A DNA stretch of 25,816 nucleotides from IMG/VR virus record IMGVR_UViG_3300037332_000071, positions 1 to 25,816 of that record, one strand, 5' to 3'. Each line of letters begins with the position of its first letter. The first letter of the stretch is position 1. Source of the DNA: a virus. The notes under the pieces were generated by a model. The model had not been told where the DNA came from, made no database searches, and saw only the letters and a program-made list of their open reading frames with translations. Below are positions 1 to 7,136 of this stretch, piece after piece. The position numbers were made by a program, and so were the translations under genes.

Positions 1-2
1 TA

Positions 3-641
3 ACTCTAAAAGAAGGATTTTTAACTCTATTAGACAAAATAACTTTTGGTGATGCAAATAAAGCAGTTAAACTTAAACAACAAGAAGTAGCAGCTGAACG
101 ACAAGCATTAGACGAAAAAGAAAAAGTTAGAGATGCAGAAAGAAAAGGGGTAGCTAACGAACGAAGCAGTGAAACAAAGAAAGAAGCCAGAGAGCAAAAG
201 AAAACTGAAATAGATAAAAAACTTATTGGACTAAAAGATAGTCATACTAAGAAAATTGGTGTTGAAAACGATAAAGCCGAGGCAGCACAAGCAAAGACTA
301 ATTTTAATACAAACAATAGTTTAGACTTGTTGAAATCTGAAGTAGCAATTGCCGGAGGACCAAAATCAGGCGGTATGTCTACAGCTGAAGCCGGAAAGAA
401 AGATATTGAAAATAAAAAAGAAGCTGAAGTTAAAGCTAAAGCAGACAAAGCAGAGATGAAGAACTCAGGAGGCGCTGCTACTGCTGCGGCACCTACTCAA
501 GAATCAGCAGAATCATTACTTGCTAGCTTAAATACTAAGTTGGAGCAGTTAATAAAAGTAAATATGAACATGAAAGATGTTCAAGATAGACAGCTTACAG
601 TGCAGCAAGGATTGAGCGGTGACTTATTTGCCAGCGTCTAA
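3..641 (+). CDS. C-terminal part of a charged coiled-coil phage protein (possibly tape-measure/tail related)
   Basis: The reading frame is open from the left edge to the TAA at 639-641, so this is a 3'-terminal fragment of 212 visible codons. No ATG occurs before the middle of the fragment, so the true start lies upstream. The first ~110 residues are dominated by K, E, A, D and Q and look like a long helical coiled coil. A low-complexity Ala/Gly/Thr linker follows, then a helical tail containing LNTKLEQLIKVN and a segment DRQLTVQQGLSGDLF. Tails of this style, with leucine-spaced helices ending in an 'LSGDLF'-like segment, occur in phage tape-measure and tail-associated proteins. That assignment is from general resemblance only. 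It lies 15 bases upstream of the portal gene, where T4 has the tail tube gene 19; it is clearly not gp19. Coding status is certain, function is not. Confidence 0.75.
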   Translation, partial: TLKEGFLTLLDKITFGDANKAVKLKQQEVAAERQALDEKEKVRDAERKGVANERSSETKKEAREQKKTEIDKKLIGLKDSHTKKIGVENDKAEAAQAKTNFNTNNSLDLLKSEVAIAGGPKSGGMSTAEAGKKDIENKKEAEVKAKADKAEMKNSGGAATAAAPTQESAESLLASLNTKLEQLIKVNMNMKDVQDRQLTVQQGLSGDLFASV

Positions 642-656
642 TAATAGGATAATATA

Positions 657-2360
657 ATGAGTTGGAAAAAATACTTCACCCCAGTAGACACATCGAATCA
701 ATCAGGATCAATGAGTCCATTGGGCGGCCAAGGGCGGCCCGGGCCAGCTCGTACTAATTACTCAAGCTACTTGCCAGATGTATACGCAGGTAGTCCGAAC
801 CGTATTGAAAAGTATATTCAATACGACACAATGGATATGGACAGTGAAGTTAACGCTGCATTAGATATCCTTGCTGAATTTTGTACACAGCGCGATAAAG
901 AAAACGAAACACCGTTTAGTACACACTTCCGCGGCAAGCCAACTAGCACTGAAGTTAAACTAATTAAAGACAGCCTGCAGAAGTGGGTCAAGCAACAACA
1001 ATTTGAAACACGTATATTCCGCATTGTGCGTAATGCATTCAAATACGGCGACTGTTTCTTTGTACGTGATCCTGAAACTAAAAAATGGCTATTTGTTGAT
1101 GCTGCTAAAGTAAGCAAAATTATTGTAAACGAAAGCGAAGGTAAAGTTCCTGAGCAGTATGTTATTAAAGATATGAACTTCAACTTTGCAAATCTAGTTG
1201 CAGTTACTCCCCACGGAACAACTAACACTAGCCCTAGCGGTACAAGCTCTTACACCACAGGTGGCGGATTTGGACGCGGCATGGTTGGTGATATGGGACA
1301 GTCTCCTGGTACACGTTTTCAAAACGCCACAAACGAATTTTGCGTTGATGCAAAAGATGTTGTGCATATTTCATTAAGTGAAGGACTAGATAGAAACTAT
1401 CCTTTCGGCAATAGCTTGCTAGAATCAGTATTCAAAGTTTACAAGCAAAAAGAATTGCTGGAAGATGCAATTATTATCTATCGTATTCAACGTGCGCCTG
1501 AACGTAGGATTTTCTATGTTGACGTGGGTAATATGCCAGCACACATGGCCATGAGCTTTGTTGAACGTGTTAAAAACGAAATACAGCAGCGCCGCATTCC
1601 TAGTGCTAGTGGCGGCGGTTCAAACATTGTTGACTCAAGTTATAATCCATTAAGCACTAACGAAGATTATTTCTTTCCGCAGACCGCAGAAGGTCGTGGA
1701 TCAAAAGTAGAAACGTTACCAGGCGGTACTAACCTAGGTGAAATTACTGACTTACGCTTTTTTACTAACAAGTTATTCCGTGCGTTGAGAATTCCCAGTG
1801 CTTACTTGCCAACAGGTGTTGAAGAATCAAGTAACTCAGTTGCCGATGGCAAAGTTGGCACAGCATACATTCAAGAACTACGATTTAACAAGTACTGCGA
1901 ACGGTTGCAGGCAATGGTTGTCGAAACATTCGACTTAGAATTTAAGTTATGGATGCAGCACCAAGGCATCAATATTGATTCAAGTTTGTTTGACTTAAGG
2001 TTTAATCCTCCTCAAAACTTTGCTGCTTACCGTCAAGCAGAACTTGATACTACTCGTGTTGGAGTATTTGCGCAGGTGCAAGAAATTCCACATATGAGCA
2101 AACGTTTTGCTATGAAACGATATCTTGGTCTTACTCAGGAAGAGATTGTAGAAAACGAAACATTATGGCGCGAAGAAAACGGCAACAAGCTAAAAGCATC
2201 TACAGATGCAGCAAGCGAGATGCGATCAGCAGGTATTACTCCAAGCGGTATGTCAGCTGATTTAAGCGGCCAAGATGAAACAGCTCCTGATGATATGGCA
2301 GCAGCAGCCGAAGCAGGCGCAGCAGCCCAGGCACCTGCAGAAGAACCTCCAGCAGTATAA
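657..2360 (+). CDS. gp20: Portal vertex protein of the head (T4 gp20-like)
   Basis: This protein forms the dodecameric portal at one capsid vertex, nucleates prohead assembly and is the channel through which DNA is packaged. It has 567 aa against 524 in T4 gp20. The diagnostic portal core is visible: YRIQRAPERRIFYVDVGNMP around residues 275-295, and GRGSKVETLPGGTNLGEI around 346-364, followed by the 'FxxNKLFRALRIP' helix region. Two low-complexity additions stand out: a Gly/Ser/Thr-rich loop near residues 190-220 and an Ala/Glu/Pro-rich C-terminal tail. The ATG follows an AGGATA-type ribosome-binding site, 15 bases after the preceding stop, so it may be co-transcribed with the upstream gene. 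It heads the head-assembly block that continues to the capsid gene. The family assignment is secure. Confidence 0.97.
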   Translation: MSWKKYFTPVDTSNQSGSMSPLGGQGRPGPARTNYSSYLPDVYAGSPNRIEKYIQYDTMDMDSEVNAALDILAEFCTQRDKENETPFSTHFRGKPTSTEVKLIKDSLQKWVKQQQFETRIFRIVRNAFKYGDCFFVRDPETKKWLFVDAAKVSKIIVNESEGKVPEQYVIKDMNFNFANLVAVTPHGTTNTSPSGTSSYTTGGGFGRGMVGDMGQSPGTRFQNATNEFCVDAKDVVHISLSEGLDRNYPFGNSLLESVFKVYKQKELLEDAIIIYRIQRAPERRIFYVDVGNMPAHMAMSFVERVKNEIQQRRIPSASGGGSNIVDSSYNPLSTNEDYFFPQTAEGRGSKVETLPGGTNLGEITDLRFFTNKLFRALRIPSAYLPTGVEESSNSVADGKVGTAYIQELRFNKYCERLQAMVVETFDLEFKLWMQHQGINIDSSLFDLRFNPPQNFAAYRQAELDTTRVGVFAQVQEIPHMSKRFAMKRYLGLTQEEIVENETLWREENGNKLKASTDAASEMRSAGITPSGMSADLSGQDETAPDDMAAAAEAGAAAQAPAEEPPAV

Positions 2361-2361
2361 G

Positions 2362-2369
2362 ACTAAATA
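2362..2369 (+). promoter_or_regulatory. T4-type late promoter-like motif (ACTAAATA)
   Basis: The octamer matches the T4 late -10 element TATAAATA at the six 3' positions and sits in the 14-base gap after the portal gene. T4 late transcripts start about 6-7 bases after this element, which would be at or next to the ATG at 2375. Support comes from six similar sites in other gaps of the window. Confidence 0.5.
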
Positions 2370-2374
2370 CAAGT

Positions 2375-2617
2375 ATGCTCCTATTAGAATTTTTTTATTT
2401 CAACAACGAAAATAACGACTTTGCTAACGATCGTAGATACGATAACAGTAAAGACAGTTCAGTTGTGAAAAAAAGCGACACTCGCAAGATTCGCTTAACA
2501 CTAAGACAGATAAATCAGCTTAGGTTACAATCTGAAGCGCACCAAGCAGAAGAAAATTCAGAGCAAGGGTTTATCCAACAGATGTATGGTATCCCAGTTG
2601 AAGCAGCAGCCGAATAA
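2375..2617 (+). CDS. Small conserved-looking protein of the head cluster, function unknown
   Basis: An 80-aa protein between the portal and the prohead core genes. The N-terminus is hydrophobic and aromatic (LLLEFFYFN), followed by an Asn/Asp-rich, Arg-containing stretch and a helical segment RKIRLTLRQINQLRLQSEAH. It ends with an Ala/Glu tail. It does not look like a membrane protein, because the hydrophobic start is short and contains Glu and Asn. I do not recognise a characterised family. Its position, between genes 20 and 67/21 in T4 terms, suggests a small head-assembly factor. No other ATG is available in frame until the very end. No Shine-Dalgarno sequence precedes this start: a late-promoter-like element ends five bases upstream of the ATG. 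The 3' end overlaps the next gene by 32 bases, implying coupled translation. Confidence 0.7.
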   Translation: MLLLEFFYFNNENNDFANDRRYDNSKDSSVVKKSDTRKIRLTLRQINQLRLQSEAHQAEENSEQGFIQQMYGIPVEAAAE

Positions 2618-3236
2618 TACTCCAGCATTTGTACTAGGAAATGGAACCAGCAGACTATCGGTTGATCCTAAATCTCTGCTACCTAAAGGTATTGTTTACG
2701 GATGTAATGCCCAGTATAGAGAATATGAACCACACGTTTTAATTGCAGTAGATGTTAAAATGGTTAATGAGATTATTGAGTCTGGCTATCATAAGACACA
2801 CCAGGTATGGACTAATCCTAATAAAGGTATTAGCTCTAAAGCAGGTATAAATTTCTTTACACCTCATAAAGGTTGGTCAAGTGGTCCAACAGCACTATGG
2901 CATGCTGCAAGTCAAGGCCATAAAGAAGTTTACATTTTAGGGTTTGACTATCAAGGTATTGCTGGAAAGTTTAACAATGTATATGCAGATACATTTAACT
3001 ACAAAAAATCAACAGACGCAGCAACTTTTCATGGAAACTGGTTAAGCCAGACGGAAAAAGTTATTAAAGAGTTTAAAGGTATTAAATTTTATAGAGTTAT
3101 ACCGACAACTGCTTTTATTCCAGATAAACTTGGAAATCAGCTAGGTAATCTTAGCCATATAAGTTTTAGTCAATTTGAACAAAAATTTCCAGAAACTGCA
3201 TATTCAGATCAAACGAATCAAAAAACTATCATTTAA
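2586..3236 (+). CDS. Rossmann-like protein resembling DUF115/MptE-like or related glycosyl-transfer enzymes
   Basis: A 216-aa protein. Near the N-terminus FVLGNGTSR (residues 15-23) looks like the glycine-rich nucleotide-binding loop 'GxGxS' that opens DUF115/MptE-like proteins. NAQYREYEPHVLIAVD (41-56) resembles the following strand with a conserved Asp, and GPTALWHAASQGHKEVYILG (100-119) with FDYQG resembles the family's helix-strand with a terminal Gly-aromatic/Asp. These are pattern resemblances, not a profile match. Relatives include enzymes acting on pterin diphosphates and sugar-transfer-associated proteins, so a nucleotide-sugar or nucleotide substrate is plausible but unproven. The start overlaps the upstream small gene by 32 bases in another frame and has no strong Shine-Dalgarno, which fits translational coupling. 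T4 has no counterpart here, so it is an accessory gene inside the capsid cluster. The last ~40 residues have no recognisable feature. Confidence 0.85.
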   Translation: MVSQLKQQPNNTPAFVLGNGTSRLSVDPKSLLPKGIVYGCNAQYREYEPHVLIAVDVKMVNEIIESGYHKTHQVWTNPNKGISSKAGINFFTPHKGWSSGPTALWHAASQGHKEVYILGFDYQGIAGKFNNVYADTFNYKKSTDAATFHGNWLSQTEKVIKEFKGIKFYRVIPTTAFIPDKLGNQLGNLSHISFSQFEQKFPETAYSDQTNQKTII

Positions 3237-3256
3237 CGCCGGTTTTAAATCTACGC

Positions 3257-3264
3257 ATTAAATA
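3257..3264 (+). promoter_or_regulatory. T4-type late promoter-like motif (ATTAAATA)
   Basis: The octamer lies in the 63-base gap ahead of the gp67-like gene, 35 bases before its ATG. An AAGGAG ribosome-binding site lies between it and the ATG. The geometry fits a normal late transcript with a short leader, driving the block gp67-gp21-gp22-gp23 up to the terminator at 7096. Confidence 0.55.
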
Positions 3265-3299
3265 TACTACAGCCTAACAATCTTGAAGGAGAACATAAC

Positions 3300-4136
3300 A
3301 TGGCAGACAAAAATATTTTAGAACAGATGCTAGCGCATCTAGTTAACGAAGACCAAGCTAAAGCAGAAGAACTATTCCACGAATACGTAGTTGCTGCTTC
3401 ACGTGAAATTTACGAAAATCTAATCGATTCCGAAATTTCTGAAGAAGAAGAAGAAGACGAAGACGAAGAAGAAATGGACGAAGCAGCTGAAGATGAAGAT
3501 GCTGAAGAAGACAAGATGGATGAAAACTTCGAAGATATCGCATATGAAGGCGATGACGAAATGGGCGGCGACGCAACTGACGATCTAGAAAGTGATTTAG
3601 ATATGGACATGGGTCCAGAAGAAGATGACGAAGAAAAGTCCGAAGAAGAATTATTCCAAGATCTAGACAGTATTGTAGATGAACTACAAGCTAAGTTTGA
3701 TGCATTGAAAGGTGGCGACATGGCTGACGACAGCGACGACATGGGCGACGAAATGGAAATGAAAGATGACTTTGATCTAGAAACAGTGCGTGAATATGTT
3801 GAGAAAGTTCCAGCAGGTCACGGCGCAGAAAAGAAAGGTCAATCCGAAAAAGCTGACGGCGGCAAGTCCCCAGTAGCTGGTAAGAATGATATGGGTGGTA
3901 CAACTGCTAACATCCTAAGCGGCCGTAACGGTAGCGAAGGTTCAGAGACAGGTGCATTAAAAGGCAACGGTCTGTTAAAAGGTAATCCAAAAGAACAAAA
4001 TACAGGTAACATCAATGTCCCAGGCGGAAAAGCAGGTAGTGCTTTCTCCAAGAAAGAGTCAGGTCATGGTGCTGAGAAAAAGGGCGCAGCGGAAGGTTCC
4101 ACTGATGGCCAAAGTCTTTTCCGTGGTCGTAGATAA
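3300..4136 (+). CDS. gp67: Acidic prohead core protein (T4 gp67-like), extended
   Basis: A 278-aa protein. Residues 1-45 form a helix-rich head (NILEQMLAHLVNEDQAKAEELF). It resembles the start of T4 gp67, where a short helical segment is followed by an acidic run. Residues ~45-155 are extremely acidic, mostly Glu and Asp with Met. The last ~110 residues switch to a Gly/Lys/Asn-rich, basic, probably disordered region in which GHGAEKKG occurs twice. Gene 67 of T4 encodes a small inner-core component of the prohead, and location just upstream of gp21 matches. The length is about three times that of T4 gp67 (80 aa), so the basic extension is an addition or a fusion. A good GAAGGAG ribosome-binding site precedes the ATG. 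The role as a core/scaffold component is likely; the gp67 name rests on composition and position rather than on detailed identity. Confidence 0.65.
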   Translation: MADKNILEQMLAHLVNEDQAKAEELFHEYVVAASREIYENLIDSEISEEEEEDEDEEEMDEAAEDEDAEEDKMDENFEDIAYEGDDEMGGDATDDLESDLDMDMGPEEDDEEKSEEELFQDLDSIVDELQAKFDALKGGDMADDSDDMGDEMEMKDDFDLETVREYVEKVPAGHGAEKKGQSEKADGGKSPVAGKNDMGGTTANILSGRNGSEGSETGALKGNGLLKGNPKEQNTGNINVPGGKAGSAFSKKESGHGAEKKGAAEGSTDGQSLFRGRR

Positions 4137-4145
4137 TAGGACCGA

Positions 4146-4781
4146 ATGGTGAAAAAATTTACTCTAGCAGAACATTTAAGTTACGATCAGGCTAAGATTG
4201 TTCTTGAGAGCGAAGAAGATGGTAACGGCGGTAAGTCGTTACATCTCAACGGGATTTGCATCCAAGGTGATATCCGCAATGCAAATCAACGTGTTTATTC
4301 TTCTCAAGAGATTGGCAGGGCTGTCAAAACGCTCAACGAACAGATCTCTGGTGGTTACTCTGTGCTAGGTGAAGTTGATCATCCTCAGGATTTAAAAATT
4401 AATCTAGATCGTGTTAGTCATATGATTACCAAGATGTGGATGGATGGTCCTAACGGCTACGGAAAACTAAAAATCTTGCCAACACCAATGGGTAAATTAA
4501 TTGAATCCATGTTGACGGCAGGAGTTAAGTTGGGTGTAAGTTCAAGAGGATCCGGCGAAGTAGACGGCGGCGGCAATGTCCAGGGATTTGAAATTATCAC
4601 TGTTGACATTGTTGCGCAGCCAAGCGCACCCGGAGCTTACCCAACTCCAGTATATGAGCACTTGATGAATAACACAGGTGGCTATCAGGCATTTAAAATG
4701 GCATTAGAAGTACAAGGCAACCCACAGGCACAAAGATATATAGCAGAGAGCTTGGTGAAAATCATCAAGGGTCTCAAATAA
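4146..4781 (+). CDS. gp21: Prohead maturation protease (T4 gp21-like)
   Basis: A serine protease of the T4/herpesvirus-assemblin type that digests the internal scaffold and trims capsid proteins before packaging. It has 211 aa, about the size of T4 gp21. The expected catalytic features are visible: His79 in GEVDHP, Ser132/Ser133 in GVSSRGSG, and the following strand ITVDIVAQPSAPGAYP (residues 151-166) typical of the fold. The N-terminal region NGICIQGDIRNANQRVY (residues 35-51) is also characteristic. The gene starts nine bases after the upstream stop with a weak AGGAC ribosome-binding site, which suggests translation is coupled to the gp67-like gene and kept modest. It is followed by the scaffold gene with a strong site. 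The assignment is secure; which of the two adjacent serines is catalytic cannot be told without alignment. Confidence 0.95.
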   Translation: MVKKFTLAEHLSYDQAKIVLESEEDGNGGKSLHLNGICIQGDIRNANQRVYSSQEIGRAVKTLNEQISGGYSVLGEVDHPQDLKINLDRVSHMITKMWMDGPNGYGKLKILPTPMGKLIESMLTAGVKLGVSSRGSGEVDGGGNVQGFEIITVDIVAQPSAPGAYPTPVYEHLMNNTGGYQAFKMALEVQGNPQAQRYIAESLVKIIKGLK

Positions 4782-4794
4782 AAAGGAGAATCAC

Positions 4795-5889
4795 ATGCTA
4801 GATTTCGTTAAACAATTATTTGAAAACAATGTGATTTCCGAGGACATCAAATCGGAGATTGAAACTGCTTGGAATACGCAGATTCAAGAATCTCGTGATC
4901 AAGTCACTGCTACACTACGTGAAGAATTTGCGCAGAAATATGCGCACGATAAAACCGCAATGGTTGAAGCTGTTGAAGGAATGTTAGCTGATCGCTTAAC
5001 CGCAGAGCTAACAGAACTTGCTGAAGACCGTCAAGGACTTATCGAAGCCCGTGCAAAATACGCTAGAAAAATGAAAGATGATGCGGCCACTATGGAATCA
5101 TTTATCTTAAATAATCTACGCAAAGAAATTGCAGAATTACACGAAGACCGTAACGCAGTTGCAGGCAACGTTGAAAAATTAGAGTCTTTTATTGTGGACT
5201 CACTAGCGAAAGAAATCGCAGAATTCCACAGCGACAAGAAAGATTTAGCTGAAACTAAAGTACGTCTAGTACGTGATAGTAGAGTTAAGTTTGAAGCTGT
5301 CAGGAAAGATTTCATCGCTCGTTCAGCACAAATCATTGAAGAAACAGTCTCTAAGGGATTGAAATCTGAAATGACTCAGTTGAAAGAAGATATCAACTCT
5401 GCTCGCAGAAACGACTTTGGTCGCAGAATTTTTGAATCATTCGCAAGCGAGTTTGCTGCAAGTCATCTAAATGAAAAATCTGAAACTGCACGCCTGTTAA
5501 AGGTAGTTGCACAGAAAGAAATGGAATTAGAAGAAGCAGCAAAGATTGTTGCAGAAACAGAAAAATTAGTAGAAAGCAATAAAACTGAATTAAGAATCAT
5601 TAAAGAATCCGCAAAGCGCACAGCAGTTATAGGCGAGTTGTTAGGACCATTAGGTGGTGATAAGCGTTCAGTAATGAGCCAACTATTAGAGTCAGTACAA
5701 ACAGATAAGCTAAATGCAGCTTTTGACAAGTATCTACCAGCAGTAATGAATGGTGGAACTCCGGCCAAGAAAGCATTGACCGAAGGCAAAGAAATTACAG
5801 GCAATAAACATCAGGCACAACAATTTAGCAGTGAAGAAAAAACTGCTGAAATATTTGACATCCGCAGGCTTGCGGGACTAAAAGTTTAA
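4795..5889 (+). CDS. gp22: Prohead core scaffold protein (T4 gp22-like)
   Basis: This is the main scaffolding protein around which the capsid shell assembles; it is degraded by gp21 and removed. It has 364 aa against about 269 in T4. It is almost entirely charged helix with heptad-like spacing (for example around residues 60-190) and no globular motif, as expected for a scaffold core. The extreme C-terminus FDIRRLAGLKV is short, basic and hydrophobic, like the capsid-binding tail of T4 gp22. Near residues 290-305 it contains KRSVMSQLLES, pieces of which recur in the N-terminal propeptide of gp23 next door. A strong AAAGGAGA ribosome-binding site precedes the ATG. Identification rests on gene order between gp21 and gp23 together with composition and the C-terminus. 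Confidence 0.9.
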   Translation: MLDFVKQLFENNVISEDIKSEIETAWNTQIQESRDQVTATLREEFAQKYAHDKTAMVEAVEGMLADRLTAELTELAEDRQGLIEARAKYARKMKDDAATMESFILNNLRKEIAELHEDRNAVAGNVEKLESFIVDSLAKEIAEFHSDKKDLAETKVRLVRDSRVKFEAVRKDFIARSAQIIEETVSKGLKSEMTQLKEDINSARRNDFGRRIFESFASEFAASHLNEKSETARLLKVVAQKEMELEEAAKIVAETEKLVESNKTELRIIKESAKRTAVIGELLGPLGGDKRSVMSQLLESVQTDKLNAAFDKYLPAVMNGGTPAKKALTEGKEITGNKHQAQQFSSEEKTAEIFDIRRLAGLKV

Positions 5890-5900
5890 GGAGAACTATA

Positions 5901-7070
5901 ATGTCACAATTACTCGAGTCACGCTGGTCGGAAACCAAAGACGCCCTTCTAGAAGGTCTTCAAGGTAACAAGCGTTCAGTAATGGCTACTACTTTAGAAA
6001 ATACCCGCAAGTATTTGGCTGAGAGTGCTACTGCTGGAGCTACATCCGCTGGCAACGTTGCAACTTTAAATCGTGTGATCCTTCCAGTGATCAGACGTGT
6101 AATGCCTACCGTTATCGCTAACGAGTTAGTAGGTGTACAACCAATGACTGGCCCAGTTGGTCAGATCCATACCTTGCGTGTTCGTTATGCAGATAGCTTT
6201 AACAGCGCAGCCGGTACTGACATCACAGCTGGTGATGAGGCACTAAGCCCATTCAAGATCGCCGAAGGCTATTCCGGTTCAGCATCTGACAAAGCAGCTA
6301 GTACAGCAGCTTTAGAAGGTCGTGCTGGTAACAGACTAAGCATTCAAATCTTGAAACAGACAGTTGAAGCTAAGACACGTAAATTGTCAGCTCGCTGGAC
6401 GTTTGAGTCTGCACAAGATGCACAAGCCCAACAGGGTATTGACATCGAAGCAGAAATTATGGCTGCTTTGGCGCAAGAAATTACTGCTGAAATTGACCAA
6501 GAAGTTATTGCTAGCTTGAAGAGCTTGTCTGGTATCGTATTAACATACGACCAAGCTGCTGTTTCTGGTACTGCAACTTTCGTTGGTGACGAGCATGCTG
6601 CTTTAGCTGTTCAAATCAATCGTACTGCTAACTTGATTGCTCAACGCACACGTCGTGGTGCTGGTAACTGGGCTGTTGTATCTCCAACAGTTCTAACTCT
6701 TCTACAATCTGCTACTACAAGCGCATTTGCTCGTACAACAGAAGGTACATTCGAAGCTCCTACAAACACAAAGTTTGTTGGTACATTGAACAGTGCAATG
6801 AAGATTTATGTTAACGGCTATGCTACTGACGACAACGTATTAGTAGGTTACAAAGGTTCATCTGAGTCAGATGCAGCGGCATTTTACTGCCCTTACATTC
6901 CTCTAATGAGTTCTGGTGTAGTGTTAGATCCATCAACATTCGAACCAGTGGTGTCATTCATGACACGCTATGGTTATGTTGAGTTGACAAACACAGCATC
7001 TTCTTTAGGTAACGCAGCTGATTACCTAGGTACTGTTGCTGTAACTAGCGCAAACCTACGTTTTGCTTAA
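5901..7070 (+). CDS. gp23: Major capsid protein (T4 gp23-like)
   Basis: The hexamer-forming shell protein, with the HK97-type fold. Conserved gp23 landmarks are present: VIRRVMPTVIANELVGVQPM with TGPVGQIHTLR (residues ~58-95), the EAKTRKLSARWTFESAQD region, ITAEIDQEVI, and the C-terminal LVGYKGSSESDAAAFYCPY and FMTRYGY segments. At 389 aa it is far shorter than T4 gp23 (521 aa); the shortening falls in the middle of the protein, where T4 carries its insertion domain. The N-terminal ~41 residues are the likely propeptide: a T4-style gp21 site (hydrophobic-x-Glu) is present as LAE, residues 39-41, so the mature protein would begin at Ser42. A strong AAGGAG site precedes the ATG and a terminator follows 26 bases after the stop, consistent with very high late expression. 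Confidence 0.97.
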   Translation: MSQLLESRWSETKDALLEGLQGNKRSVMATTLENTRKYLAESATAGATSAGNVATLNRVILPVIRRVMPTVIANELVGVQPMTGPVGQIHTLRVRYADSFNSAAGTDITAGDEALSPFKIAEGYSGSASDKAASTAALEGRAGNRLSIQILKQTVEAKTRKLSARWTFESAQDAQAQQGIDIEAEIMAALAQEITAEIDQEVIASLKSLSGIVLTYDQAAVSGTATFVGDEHAALAVQINRTANLIAQRTRRGAGNWAVVSPTVLTLLQSATTSAFARTTEGTFEAPTNTKFVGTLNSAMKIYVNGYATDDNVLVGYKGSSESDAAAFYCPYIPLMSSGVVLDPSTFEPVVSFMTRYGYVELTNTASSLGNAADYLGTVAVTSANLRFA

Positions 7071-7095
7071 TTCTTAGAAATAAGAAGAAAGATTC

Positions 7096-7119
7096 AAAAA
7101 GGCCCTTCGGGGCTTTTTT
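7096..7119 (+). terminator. Intrinsic terminator after the capsid gene
   Basis: A TTCG tetraloop (7106-7109) is closed by CCC/GGG, G-C and G-U pairs, then five A-T pairs running into a six-base T tract (7114-7119). The stem plus T run makes a strong rho-independent terminator that separates the head block from the fibre genes. The A tract on the left means it could also act weakly on the opposite strand. Confidence 0.92.
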
Positions 7120-7124
7120 GTTGA

Positions 7125-7132
7125 CTTAAATA
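7125..7132 (+). promoter_or_regulatory. T4-type late promoter-like motif (CTTAAATA)
   Basis: It lies just after the terminator and ends four bases before the ATG at 7137. A terminator followed directly by a promoter is a sensible block boundary. By T4 geometry the late transcript would begin at about the start codon itself. Confidence 0.6.
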
Positions 7133-7136
7133 CCTG

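Noticed and set aside
535-545. TAAATA motifs inside genes (for example near 538 and 12715)
   Set aside because: AT-rich coding sequence contains this hexamer by chance; only copies in or at the edge of gaps with a downstream gene were kept.
327-641. A separate 104-aa gene starting at a TTG at 327
   Set aside because: The same frame is open to the left edge and continues the same charged helical sequence, so this is the end of a longer protein.
818-1228. Long reverse-strand open frame inside the portal gene
   Set aside because: It lies wholly opposite the conserved portal coding sequence and has no ribosome-binding site or recognisable protein features.
3358-4051. Several reverse-strand open frames opposite the gp67-like gene
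   Set aside because: They are Ser-, Leu- or Arg-rich translations of the Glu/Asp codon runs on the other strand, a composition artefact.
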